Numbered from the stretch's first letter, positions 1 to 8,700 are shown. The stretch is 16,738 bases of DNA from Candidatus Hydrogenedens terephthalaticus JGI OTU-1 (GCA_000493945.1 AWNW01000053.1:1-16738); one strand, 5' to 3'. The notes: generated from the letters alone by a model not told the origin. Translations and numbers: made by a program.

Positions 1-31
1 ACCGCGGGTTCAAATCCCGCCCTCTCCGCCA
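1..31 (+). tRNA. tRNA 3' end (probably tRNA-Ser), 5' part outside window
   Basis: Only the 3' portion is present. A 5-bp T stem (positions 4-8 GCGGG with 16-20 CCCGC) encloses a 7-base loop TTCAAAT. It is followed by the 3' strand of the acceptor stem CCTCTCC (21-27), a G discriminator (28) and an encoded CCA (29-31). Acceptor CCTCTCC with discriminator G is usual for bacterial tRNA-Ser, but the anticodon is missing, so the isotype is inferred. A short T run (CTTTTTG) follows directly. Confidence 0.85.
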
Positions 32-56
32 CTTTTTGTTTGGTTCAAGGGGACGA

Positions 57-81
57 GGTGTAAATACTCCACCAATTTTTT
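57..81 (+). terminator. weak possible terminator after the tRNA
   Basis: GGTG (57-60) can pair with CACC (70-73) around a 9-base loop, followed by AA and six T residues (76-81). The stem is only 4 bp, so this is a weak candidate for ending the tRNA transcript. Nothing else was recognised between the tRNA and the next gene. Confidence 0.25.
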
Positions 82-126
82 CTGTGCGGGACTATTACTT
101 TTTATCGATTATTCCAATGGTTTAAT

Positions 127-1191
127 TTACTCTCCATTTTGATTAGCAAAGTATTTTTTTCTAAATTTTAGAGAGATATTCACTAAACTAATTAAAATAG
201 GCACCTCGAGAAGAGGACCAATCACAGTAGCAAGTGCCTGGTCAGATTGGACACCAAACAAAGCCACTGCTACTGCAATGGCTAATTCGAAATCATTACT
301 GCCCGCGGTAAAAGCCACTGTAGCCGATTGTGAATAAGGCACTCCTATCTTTTTAGCGATAAAGAATCCCACAAACCACATAAAAAAGAAATAGATAACC
401 ATCGGAATAGCAATTCTGACTACATCAAATGGAAGTTTAATAATATATTCTCCTTTTAAAGAGAACATAACAATGATGGTAAAAAGTAATGCAAAAAGAG
501 TAATCGGATTGATTTTAGGGATAAACTTATTTTCAAACCAGTCTTTTCCTTTAAGACTTATAAGTCCAAAACGAGTTATTACTCCAGCCAGAAAAGGAAT
601 GCCCAAATAGATAAATACAGTTTTCGCAGACTCCCACATAGATATGCTTACATTCACTCCTTCAACAAGCCCCATCCAGTTTAAGAATAAAGTAATGAAT
701 AAATAAATATACACAGCATAGAATAAAACCTGAAAAATTGCGTTAAAAGCGACTAATCCAACGGCTAATTCTCTATCTCCATCTGCTAATTCGTTCCATA
801 CAATTACCATCGCAATACAACGAGCAAGCCCAACTAAAACCACACCTATCATATAGCCCGGATAATTTCTAAGAAAAATTATTGCCAACAAGCACATCAC
901 TACAGGTCCTACTACCCAGTTTAAAATTAAAGAAAGTGCTAACAATTTTTTATTTTGAAAAATTCTACCCATTTCTTCATATTTAACCCTTGCCAAAGGA
1001 GGATACATCATAAGTATTAGACCAATAGCAATAGGAACAGAAGTTGCTCCCACTTGAAGTTTGGTAATTAATTGAGGAATAAGAGGAAATAAATAACCCA
1101 AAACAATCCCGAAACCAATAGAAATAAAAATCCATAGAGTAAGATATCGTTCTAAAAATGAAAGGCTCTTCGTTTTTCCTATTGCAGTCAT
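127..1191 (-). CDS. acr3: ACR3-family arsenite efflux permease
   Basis: A 354-residue, very hydrophobic inner-membrane protein with about ten predicted helices, the normal size for bacterial ACR3. The family expels arsenite, and sometimes antimonite, using the proton motive force. Family hallmarks are visible: the conserved cysteine in GLARCIAMV (Cys125) followed by WNELADGD, the FTAGSNDFELAIAVA helix around residues 295-309, and the glutamate in GPLLEVP (Glu329). Cys and Glu at these places are known to be needed for transport in characterised ACR3 proteins. The start has an AAAGG-type ribosome site (minus strand, about 1201-1206) 9 bases upstream. The gene stands alone: no ArsR repressor or arsenate reductase is adjacent, so regulation is not visible. 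It is divergent from the next gene across 138 AT-rich bases. Confidence 0.93.
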   Translation of the reverse strand: MTAIGKTKSLSFLERYLTLWIFISIGFGIVLGYLFPLIPQLITKLQVGATSVPIAIGLILMMYPPLARVKYEEMGRIFQNKKLLALSLILNWVVGPVVMCLLAIIFLRNYPGYMIGVVLVGLARCIAMVIVWNELADGDRELAVGLVAFNAIFQVLFYAVYIYLFITLFLNWMGLVEGVNVSISMWESAKTVFIYLGIPFLAGVITRFGLISLKGKDWFENKFIPKINPITLFALLFTIIVMFSLKGEYIIKLPFDVVRIAIPMVIYFFFMWFVGFFIAKKIGVPYSQSATVAFTAGSNDFELAIAVAVALFGVQSDQALATVIGPLLEVPILISLVNISLKFRKKYFANQNGE

Positions 1192-1292
1192 AAAAGTAAC
1201 CCTTTCTATTATATAATTTAATTAATTATACATTTATCAAACTATTTTCTTATTTTACCAAATAACAAAATTAAACCGCAACCAAAATAAGT

Positions 1293-1298
1293 TATAAT
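1293..1298 (+). promoter_or_regulatory. candidate -10 box for the Tat-exported protein gene
   Basis: A perfect TATAAT lies 32 bases before the start codon at 1330. The best -35 candidate (TTAAAC at 1271-1276, 16-base spacer) is poor. In such AT-rich DNA a TATAAT can arise by chance. The ribosome site AAAGGG (1318-1323) lies 6 bases before the ATG. Confidence 0.35.
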
Positions 1299-1329
1299 AT
1301 CAATATCTAAAAATATTAAAGGGAAAAAA

Positions 1330-2907
1330 ATGAATCTATCTCGTAGAGAGTTTATTAAACTTTCATCTATAGGCATTATTTTATCTTCAACCCATTCTTT
1401 TTCCATAAACGATTTGGATAAAGAACATCGCAAATATCATGTGTCTATTTCTATTGATGCATTAGAACATGAGCCTGAACTATTTGATATATTCAAAAAT
1501 TCCGGTGTATCGGCAGTATGGATAGGTAGTTTTTTCTATGGATATTGGCACTCTACTCCAGAAATTATAAAAGAATGGAAGAAAAAATTTGAATCAGCGG
1601 GAATTTCTGCTTATGTTATTAATGTTCCCCTCGGACACCCCGGGGATTCATTAGGGAGTTATTCCGGTGATGTTCCATTAACACCTCCAACGCGATGGAA
1701 ACCCGGTGTGGATTATAATGGAAAACTTTTTGCGGGAACTTCGCTCCATGAACCTGCTACAGAAGAAAATGTTCTTGCATTGAAATCTTTGAAAGAAGTA
1801 GGCGTTACAAAGGTATTTCTCGATGATGATTTTCGTTTAGCACAAAGCCCCGGTAAGATTGGTGGTTGTTTTTGTGAAGAACATAAGAAAAAATTTTTAA
1901 ATCAATATGGATACAATGACGCTGATTGGGAAAATCTGCTCGATTCCATTCAAAAACGAAGTCTATCTAAAATCCTAAAAAACTGGATTGAGTTTACTTG
2001 TGATGATTTAACCGTTTGCTTTAAAACAATGGAAACAAAAGTACCTGAAATTGAATTGGGTATCATGGTCATGTACATGGGAAGCGAAAAGGCAGGCATC
2101 CGATTAAGTGATTATAAAAATAACTTATTCCGTGTAGGGGAACTAATGTTTGATAATAACAGTTTTGGAACGGTCAAAGGGAAATGCAATGAATTATTTA
2201 GTGTTTTATTTCACCGTCGTTTTACTTCACCGGAAAAGGCTTTCAGCGAAACAACCGCATTCCCTGCAGATAAATTATCCGCCAAAAATATGTGTGCTAA
2301 ATTAGTCATCTCAACTATTGCCGATGTTCGGAATACAATGTTCATGAGTGGAATTCAACACTTTCCCAAAACCCATTGGGAAGTTTTGCCCTCAGCGATG
2401 GGAAAGCAGGCAAAACTCCATGCGGAAATTGCTTCTCATTCTTTAAAAGGTCCTTTCAAACACTATTGGGGAATGAGAAGCCGATATGTAAGTGATGATA
2501 ATCCATATAGTCTTTGGCTCGCTTTAGGAATTCCGTTCGAGGTAGTAGAAGAAATTCCAAATGAAGGTTGGATTTTTGTATCAGATTACGACATTGACGA
2601 AGTGAGAACAAAAAATATAAAAACAAACTTAGTAACTCGAAAGAAAGAAGAAGGATTTATATTTGTTCCAGAAACTTTGGAATCATTGTTCAAGTTTAAG
2701 CAAATAATAATTTCTCAACTAAAAGATATTCCATATATATTGGATGAAAAACCTGTCACCTGTGCGTGGTATCCTTCTGCTAAAAAAATTTTAATATGGA
2801 ACTTATCAGAGAGTAGAGAAAATTTCACACTAATTAGAGGGAATAAAAAAATAGATTTTGATTTAGAGTGTTTAGATGCTACGCTACTATCTGATCTATC
2901 GGATTAA
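1330..2907 (+). CDS. Tat-exported uncharacterised protein, possible TIM-barrel glycosidase-like
   Basis: A 525-residue protein. It opens with a twin-arginine signal: SRREFIK (residues 4-10) matches the S-R-R-x-F-x-K consensus and is followed by a hydrophobic stretch to about residue 24. It is therefore likely exported folded, perhaps with a cofactor or metal. The mature part alternates strand-like and helix-like segments, as in (beta/alpha)8 barrels, with phrases such as GVSAVWIGSFFYG, GVTKVFLDDDF (acidic triplet 165-167), a CFCEEH motif (180-185) and SETTAFP (Glu307). Acidic residues at strand ends are typical of glycoside hydrolase barrels, but I cannot assign a family and no catalytic pair is proven. 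A start at 1330 is supported by AAAGGG six bases upstream. The nearby sulfatase, also Tat-exported, suggests a part in polysaccharide breakdown. That role is inference. Confidence 0.8.
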   Translation: MNLSRREFIKLSSIGIILSSTHSFSINDLDKEHRKYHVSISIDALEHEPELFDIFKNSGVSAVWIGSFFYGYWHSTPEIIKEWKKKFESAGISAYVINVPLGHPGDSLGSYSGDVPLTPPTRWKPGVDYNGKLFAGTSLHEPATEENVLALKSLKEVGVTKVFLDDDFRLAQSPGKIGGCFCEEHKKKFLNQYGYNDADWENLLDSIQKRSLSKILKNWIEFTCDDLTVCFKTMETKVPEIELGIMVMYMGSEKAGIRLSDYKNNLFRVGELMFDNNSFGTVKGKCNELFSVLFHRRFTSPEKAFSETTAFPADKLSAKNMCAKLVISTIADVRNTMFMSGIQHFPKTHWEVLPSAMGKQAKLHAEIASHSLKGPFKHYWGMRSRYVSDDNPYSLWLALGIPFEVVEEIPNEGWIFVSDYDIDEVRTKNIKTNLVTRKKEEGFIFVPETLESLFKFKQIIISQLKDIPYILDEKPVTCAWYPSAKKILIWNLSESRENFTLIRGNKKIDFDLECLDATLLSDLSD

Positions 2908-2912
2908 TTTTT
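2889..2912 (+). terminator. weak candidate terminator overlapping the stop codon
   Basis: ATCTGA (2889-2894) can pair with TCGGAT (2899-2904), including one G-T wobble, around a TCTA loop. The TAA stop and five T residues follow. The stem is short, so termination here is only plausible. Confidence 0.3.
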
Positions 2913-3156
2913 ATCTTGCTGTTATGACACAAATCACATCATTGCTTAATTAAGATTGCAAACACTCTTTATTCTTATTATCATTTTCACTTAAAAAGTT
3001 ATGCATTCCCCTATTTGCTTCCCCTTTATATTATAAATGATATTAAATACTTACATTTCTCTTTATATGTTATATGTGTTTTAATAATTCCCAAATAAAA
3101 ACTTTTTTTACTAATGATTAATTCTTTTTATTTTTATTTATTATAAATTTTTATGC
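2908..3156. other. AT-rich intergenic stretch with no recognised gene
   Basis: The gap between the Tat-exported protein and the prepilin gene is 338 bases. Apart from the weak hairpin at its left edge and the promoter, palindrome and ribosome site at its right end, it is very AT-rich. It shows no convincing open reading frame, RNA gene or repeat. Confidence 0.6.
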
Positions 3157-3185
3157 TTGACATAATAATAATATTGTGATATTAT
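3157..3185 (+). promoter_or_regulatory. strong sigma70-type promoter for the prepilin-sulfatase operon
   Basis: A perfect -35 box TTGACA (3157-3162) is separated by exactly 17 bases from TATTAT (3180-3185), five of six matches to the -10 consensus. Transcription should start near 3192, giving a leader of about 54 bases before the ATG at 3246. Confidence 0.8.
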
Positions 3186-3191
3186 AGTATT

Positions 3192-3208
3192 TGGTAATCG
3201 TTTTACCA
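3192..3208. promoter_or_regulatory. palindrome at the predicted transcription start (operator candidate)
   Basis: TGGTAA (3192-3197) and TTACCA (3203-3208) form a perfect inverted repeat with a 5-base centre TCGTT. It lies at the expected transcription start of the promoter at 3157-3185. A 6-bp dyad with a CG-containing centre at +1 is a common place for a LacI- or GntR-type repressor operator. It could also fold as a small hairpin at the 5' end of the mRNA. No regulator gene is present in the window, so the binding factor is unknown. Confidence 0.5.
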
Positions 3209-3245
3209 TGATTTAATCAACAAAAAACAAGAAGGAGTTAATATT

Positions 3246-4172
3246 ATGAACAAAAAAGGTTTTACTTTAATTGAACTTCTTGTCGTTATTGCCATCATTG
3301 GCATCCTTGCGGCAATTTTATTGCCAGCATTGGCTCGGGCTCGTGAAGCAGCGCGTCGTTCCAGCTGTCAGAACAATCTAAAACAATGGGGTTTGGTCTT
3401 AAAAATGTATTCAAATGAGGCTAAAGGAGAACGATTCCCAAGACTATGTGCCTATTATGGAGACCTTGTTGACTGCGATACCCCGGGATTTCCAATTACA
3501 CATACAAACAGATTAAGGATTGCCGTAGGACCATACATCCCATCTATCTTCCCCGAATATCTAACGGATCCAAACATTACATTATGCCCATCCGATGCAG
3601 AAGCCAAACCCGGTGACTTAACAAATCCTATCACAAATCAATCGGAGTTTTATCTGGCGTGTAATAACATGGAAAGGGGTATGTTCCGCATTGATACGAG
3701 TTATGCCTATTTAGGGTATGTTTTAGACCGTTGTGAAGATACAGATGATCAATTAAATTTGGGTCTGTTTGACCCTGAATATGCACCATATAATGGTCCT
3801 GCTCAATTTGTTTTGCTTGCAGCAAGGTTATATTCATATCAAGAACCCGATATTCCGAAAGGATCTGATGAAGACCAAAATGTTGGTGCTCCAAACGGCA
3901 ATGCGGGAACAGCAACCGTGTATCGTCTCCGCGAAGGTATTGAACGGTTTCTAATCACGGATATAAACAATCCTGCGGCAAATGCTCAAGCTCAGAGTTC
4001 CGTATTCATCATGTTTGATTTGGTTGCCACAGCACCCGAAGGCTTTAATCATATTCCCGGTGGTTGCAATGTATTATATATGGACGGTCATGTGGAATTT
4101 GTTCGCTATCCAGGAAAAGCCCCAGTAAATACAGGTTTTGCCTATGTAACCACAGCCGTTGGATTTTCATAA
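3246..4172 (+). CDS. type IV prepilin-like protein (pseudopilin) with H-x10-DG tail
   Basis: A 308-residue protein with a classic class III (prepilin) signal: MNKKG, the peptidase site after Gly5, then FTLIELLVVIAIIGILAAIL with the conserved Glu at mature position 5. A prepilin peptidase would cut and N-methylate it. The hydrophobic helix would then anchor it in the inner membrane or assemble it into a pseudopilus. The long globular part ends with HIPGGCNVLYMDGHVEF (from His269), which resembles the prepilin-associated H-X9-DG domain common in planctomycete-like bacteria but has ten residues, not nine, between His and Asp-Gly. The start is supported by GAAGGAG (3231-3237), 8 bases before the ATG. 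The sulfatase gene follows after 66 bases with no visible terminator, so co-transcription is likely. Whether it builds a pilus, a secretion pseudopilus or a substrate-capture structure is not known. No pilus assembly gene is in the window. Confidence 0.9.
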   Translation: MNKKGFTLIELLVVIAIIGILAAILLPALARAREAARRSSCQNNLKQWGLVLKMYSNEAKGERFPRLCAYYGDLVDCDTPGFPITHTNRLRIAVGPYIPSIFPEYLTDPNITLCPSDAEAKPGDLTNPITNQSEFYLACNNMERGMFRIDTSYAYLGYVLDRCEDTDDQLNLGLFDPEYAPYNGPAQFVLLAARLYSYQEPDIPKGSDEDQNVGAPNGNAGTATVYRLREGIERFLITDINNPAANAQAQSSVFIMFDLVATAPEGFNHIPGGCNVLYMDGHVEFVRYPGKAPVNTGFAYVTTAVGFS

Positions 4173-4238
4173 TCGTTATTTGATATAAATATCACAAATA
4201 TTAAAAATTAAACATAGAAATAATTTCATTACTGAAGA

Positions 4239-5648
4239 ATGGATAGAAGAGATTTTATAAAAAGGGCAGCGTTAGCATTGCTAACCTGCCCTACTGCTTA
4301 TGCTTCACCAACGAAGCAGGTTAAGGTAAAAAGAACCTCAAAGGATAAAAGCCCACAGAACTTTATTCTCATCTTGATGGACGACATGGGTTATGGGGAC
4401 TTATCCTGTTATGGGAATACTTCATATTCCACACCTAATCTCGACCAGATGGCAAAGGAAGGGATTCGTTTCACTGATTTTTATGCTTGCGCACCTGTAT
4501 GCACTCCAACGAGAGCATCTGTAATGACAGGTTGTTATGCACAGCGAGTTGGTTTGCCTCGTGTTCTCGGAAACAAAGCACAAACAGGAATTAACCCCAA
4601 TGAACTAACTTTACCAGAGGTATTAAAAGGTGTGGGATATAACACCGCTTGCTACGGTAAGTGGCATTTAGGACATCTACCACCGTTCCTACCAACCAAT
4701 CATGGCTTTGATGAATATTATGGAATCCCCTATTCTAATGATATGGGTCCAGACGAAGATGAACCTAATGCACCACCACTACCATTAATAGAAAATTTAA
4801 AAGTAATTGAAACAAATCCTGACCAGTCAAAATTAACAACAGAATACACAGAAAGAGCCGTTAATTTTATCAAGAAAAATAAAGATAACAAATTCTTTTT
4901 ATATTTGCCTCACACAATGGTGCATGTGCCTATCTATGTATCAAAAAAGTTTGAGGGGAAATCAGGGGCAGGGTTATATGGTGATACCGTTTTAGAGATT
5001 GACTGGTCTGTCGGAGAAATATTGAATACACTTAAAGAGACTGGACTTTGCGATAATACTTTGGTTGTATTTACCTCTGATAATGGACCTTGGCTGATTT
5101 ATGGAAACCATGGAGGAAGTGCAGGTCCTTTACGCTGTGGCAAAGGAACCACTTTTGAGGGAGGGATGCGTGTACCCTGCATTGCATGGTCTCCACAATT
5201 TATTCCTTCAGGAAAAATTTGTAATGAGGTAAGTGCTACTTTTGATTTCTATCCTACATTCACCAAACTTGCTAATGCAGACTACCCTAAAACGGTCTTC
5301 CGTGATGGAAAGAATATATGGAATTTGATGGTAAAACCGGAGACAAATTCTCCTCATTCTTTCTTTTTGTATTACCTTCATGATGAATTACAAGCCATCC
5401 GCCAAGGCAGATGGAAACTTCATCTTCCACATAAGTATCAAAATCTTGATTTCCCGGGGAATGATGGAAAACGAGGAAAATATAAAGAAGAAAAAATTGA
5501 TTTATCTCTATTCGATTTACAAAACGATATTTCAGAACAGACAAACCTTGCAGACGAATATCCCAAATTGGTAGAACGATTGAAAAATATCGCTCTTCGT
5601 TATGATAAAGATTTAAAAGCAAATATTCGCTCCTGCGGAAAAGCGTAA
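4239..5648 (+). CDS. Tat-exported type I sulfatase (arylsulfatase A-like)
   Basis: A 469-residue sulfatase that hydrolyses sulfate esters, probably from sulfated polysaccharide or glycan, outside the cytoplasm. The N-terminus MDRRDFIKRAALALL is a Tat signal, with likely cleavage near residue 22. Active-site features run in the expected order: the metal-binding Asp pair in LMDDMGYGD (48-49), the formylglycine signature C-T-P-T-R (Cys88 to Arg92), GKWHLG (Lys141, His143), PHTMVH (His225, His229), TSDNG (Asp281-Asn282) and GKGTTFEGGMR (Lys302). Cys88 must be oxidised to formylglycine by a maturation enzyme, which is not in the window. An LLTC phrase in the signal resembles a lipobox but has Thr rather than Gly, Ala or Ser before Cys, so lipidation is unlikely. 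The ribosome site is weak (CTGAAGA directly before the ATG), consistent with translation from a shared prepilin-sulfatase mRNA. The exact substrate cannot be read from the sequence. Confidence 0.93.
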   Translation: MDRRDFIKRAALALLTCPTAYASPTKQVKVKRTSKDKSPQNFILILMDDMGYGDLSCYGNTSYSTPNLDQMAKEGIRFTDFYACAPVCTPTRASVMTGCYAQRVGLPRVLGNKAQTGINPNELTLPEVLKGVGYNTACYGKWHLGHLPPFLPTNHGFDEYYGIPYSNDMGPDEDEPNAPPLPLIENLKVIETNPDQSKLTTEYTERAVNFIKKNKDNKFFLYLPHTMVHVPIYVSKKFEGKSGAGLYGDTVLEIDWSVGEILNTLKETGLCDNTLVVFTSDNGPWLIYGNHGGSAGPLRCGKGTTFEGGMRVPCIAWSPQFIPSGKICNEVSATFDFYPTFTKLANADYPKTVFRDGKNIWNLMVKPETNSPHSFFLYYLHDELQAIRQGRWKLHLPHKYQNLDFPGNDGKRGKYKEEKIDLSLFDLQNDISEQTNLADEYPKLVERLKNIALRYDKDLKANIRSCGKA

Positions 5649-5700
5649 ATTTCTATCTTAATAAAAATTGTATATTAAATCATTTTGTAATTTTAAAAAC

Positions 5701-5734
5701 TTAACGGGCTATTGGAAATCCAATAGCCCGTTAA
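5701..5734. terminator. bidirectional terminator between convergent genes
   Basis: A perfect inverted repeat: TTAACGGGCTATTGG (5701-5715) pairs with CCAATAGCCCGTTAA (5720-5734) around AAAT. It lies between the ends of the sulfatase gene (plus strand) and the giant surface protein gene (minus strand). Read on the minus strand it is followed by GTTTTTAAAA; read on the plus strand it is followed by the looser T-rich TTCTATTTT. It can therefore serve both converging transcripts, better for the minus strand. Confidence 0.85.
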
Positions 5735-5753
5735 TTCTATTTTCCAAGATTAT

Positions 5754-8700
5754 TTATTTGCGCAACCACGCCTTTTTACGAACAAGCGTAATAGTCCCAA
5801 TTATAGAGGACATAAGAACCATTATAAACAATCCTGTATTTGTACTTGCCGGTATGCCTTTCTCTACATTCAATGTCGCCGTCCTTGATGTTATGGTATC
5901 ATTCTGTCCTGTCACAGAACTGCCACTATCTTGAACCACAACATAGTATTGACCGGAATCCTCCATCTCCGCCGGATCAAGCACTAACACAGGTCCTATA
6001 GCTCCCGGTATTACTTCCCATGCCTTGCCATTGCCAACATTCCGATACCAAGTATAGGTCTTGTCGCCCAAGCCGCCATTCACCTGTACAAACATCTCCA
6101 CCCGTTCTCCCGCTGTGGCTCTATATTCAGGCAATAGGTCTTGTGCGAAAGACAAATGTGAACCTACTTCTATATTGGCTTTACGAGATTGATATACCAT
6201 CGGCACATCATCTGTTACTTCTAAGTAATACTTGTATGTGCCAACTGTCAATGAGGCTGTATTCACCTCTATTGCTAATGTATTCACCGCCACTACTTCC
6301 GTTCCGCCTGCAGGTAAGTCGCGTTTCCATTCATAATAAACCGGCGGCAATCCTCCTACAAAGCCTGCTGTTAACCAGAACGATGGATCATCTATATACA
6401 ACGACTCATCTTCGGGCTGTAAGGTAAATATTACCTCACTGCTCGCCACTCGCAATAACGCCGGGTCAGATGTAAGTGTCGTATTTAGACCAGTAACCGT
6501 AGAGGGCTGGTCTGATACATATACCAGGTATTGATTCCCATCATAGGTCTCATCTACATTGGCTAACAATAGAGTATCATCATTCACTCCTAATGAGCCT
6601 ACGCCTACCTGCCACCAATCGTAATTATACGGCTCAAAGCCTCCAACTACTTCTACCTGGAATATAGCATCCTGACCAGCATATAGATTCAAACTCTGCG
6701 GTTGCGTCACTATTTGCGGTGGGTCTGCTACTTTCACATTGGCTACGCGTGATGTCACATTGGGATTCAATCCGCCACTGGAATCGCTTACGATAACATA
6801 GTAATTGCCTATGTCCGTACTATCTGCAGAACCTAAATCAAGTACATTTTGTCCTTCAACAGGACCTAATATACTTTCTGTTCCCTTGAACCATTCATAG
6901 TAGAACGGCGGTTGTCCACCCGTTACATTTGCAACTAACTGTACCGGCGATTCACCTGTATACGCACGGACATCGGCAGGTCCCTGAACATTGATAAAGT
7001 TTGTTATTGACAACTTGGCTTCTCGAGATGTTCCACTCTGTGGTGTCCCACTATCTGTTACAACACAACGATAATAGGAATTCTGCAATCCGGATAGATG
7101 AGCACCTTCCGCAATTTGAATACCAAGCGTTGGTTCATCCGCTCCGGACACAATTGAACTGGCATGCAATGGATGCGGGCCATTGGATAACGGTGTCCAC
7201 GGACCCGCCTGGTCTGTCGCATACTGCCATTCATAATTCAATGGAAGTAAACCGCCTGTAGTTTGAACTGTAAACTGGGCTTGATTACCAACATTTTCAG
7301 TTACATCAGCAGGGTGTTCTGTACTCACCACAAGATTTTCATATACATTTAACACACCCGCATTTGCTGGGTATGCATCTGGGTCAGGTCCACTGTCTAC
7401 CGCTATACAACGATATTGTCCTGTATCCGCAGTAACTGCGTTCGATAATGTAAATACGGAATTACCAGCACCACTTACAATTGACACCCTACCACCTAAA
7501 TCACCATCATTCAGTTCTTGATAACCACTTCCAGTATCCCTCTGCCAGACAAAGGTATATGGTGTTGTTCCACCAGAAGCAGTAACTGTTACACTATAAT
7601 TTGAACCTGCATATATATTTACGGGACTTGGAGTTGGATCAGTAATTATAAATGGATTTGTGACCGTAAGTGTAGCATTTTGCGTATCCTCTGTAGATGG
7701 CGCACCACGATTCTCGGAGTCTGTAACCCTACACATATATTGGCCCGCATCTGCCAAATCTAAATTAGATATGGTTACAGTGGATGTAGCACCATTATTA
7801 ACTATAGTTACAGGAGAACCAGAACCAGAAGGATGATCACCTTCATCTAACGGCAAACCATTCCAATACCACTGGAAGGTATACGGAGGATAGCCTCCAC
7901 CAGCCGTCGTACTAAATGAAGCCGTTCCTGCTGTATTACGATGTATACTCTGCGGTTGTGAATCAATTCTAACCACAGGCTGGACATCCAAACTTGAAGG
8001 TCCTGCAAATACAGTTTGTCCACCACCTGAGATATTAATTGCAGTACCATAATAATTACCAATCATCGTTTGGTCGAGATTAGGGATATTTACAGGATTC
8101 GAACCCGAACTAACAGGATCCAAATCGCCACTTCTATCTATATACCACTGATATAGATAATTAGAACCCGGACCACCGATAAATTTGAAACTGTAAATGA
8201 CATTTTCACCTATGTATTTTCTTACTGGCGTTGTTAGGTCTACAACAGTCCGCATCACATTGGGGTTAATAGTAATTGTCTTCGTACCTGAAATTACCTG
8301 ATTGGGCGGAGGCGGCGTATCGTTCGGGTCTGTTACAACACAACGATATTGCCCATCTTCATTACCGAGTATTGCATATTCTACTGTCAATTGATTGGTC
8401 GTTGCTCCACTTATAACTGTTGTTACAGGGGTATTATTGGGACCATCTGAACCATTTACATTCCTTGGATAACTACCATCAGAAACATTTACCCATGAAC
8501 CACCCTTGAAAATCTGCCATTGATATTGATACGGAGGTCCATATCCTCCACTGGCATTAACTGTCATACGGAATGAACGACCAAAACCGATGTAACCATC
8601 GGTCAAATTGTCTGCAGTTGGACTGCTAAAATCATCTTCACTAAACGGATTATCTCTCGGTGGATCAAACTCCTGGATTGAAATAGGAGTAACTGACAAT

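Noticed and set aside
1..31. tRNA 3' end as an active attachment site
   Set aside because: No second copy of the tRNA 3' sequence and no integrase gene were seen in the window.
1242..1433. 63-residue reading frame on the minus strand across the start of the Tat-exported protein gene
   Set aside because: It overlaps a real gene start and its promoter region, and has no recognisable domain. A shadow frame is more likely.
2945..2954. Palindrome CTTAATTAAG in the intergenic region
   Set aside because: A short AT-rich palindrome not placed at a promoter; expected by chance in such DNA.
3631..3954. Open frames on both strands inside the prepilin gene
   Set aside because: They lie wholly within a well-supported gene and have no family features.
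4239..4304. Sulfatase as a lipoprotein because of LLTC in its signal
   Set aside because: Thr before Cys does not fit the lipobox, and the twin-arginine motif gives a better explanation.
5287..5622. Minus- and plus-strand frames inside the sulfatase gene
   Set aside because: They overlap conserved sulfatase coding sequence and show no independent features.
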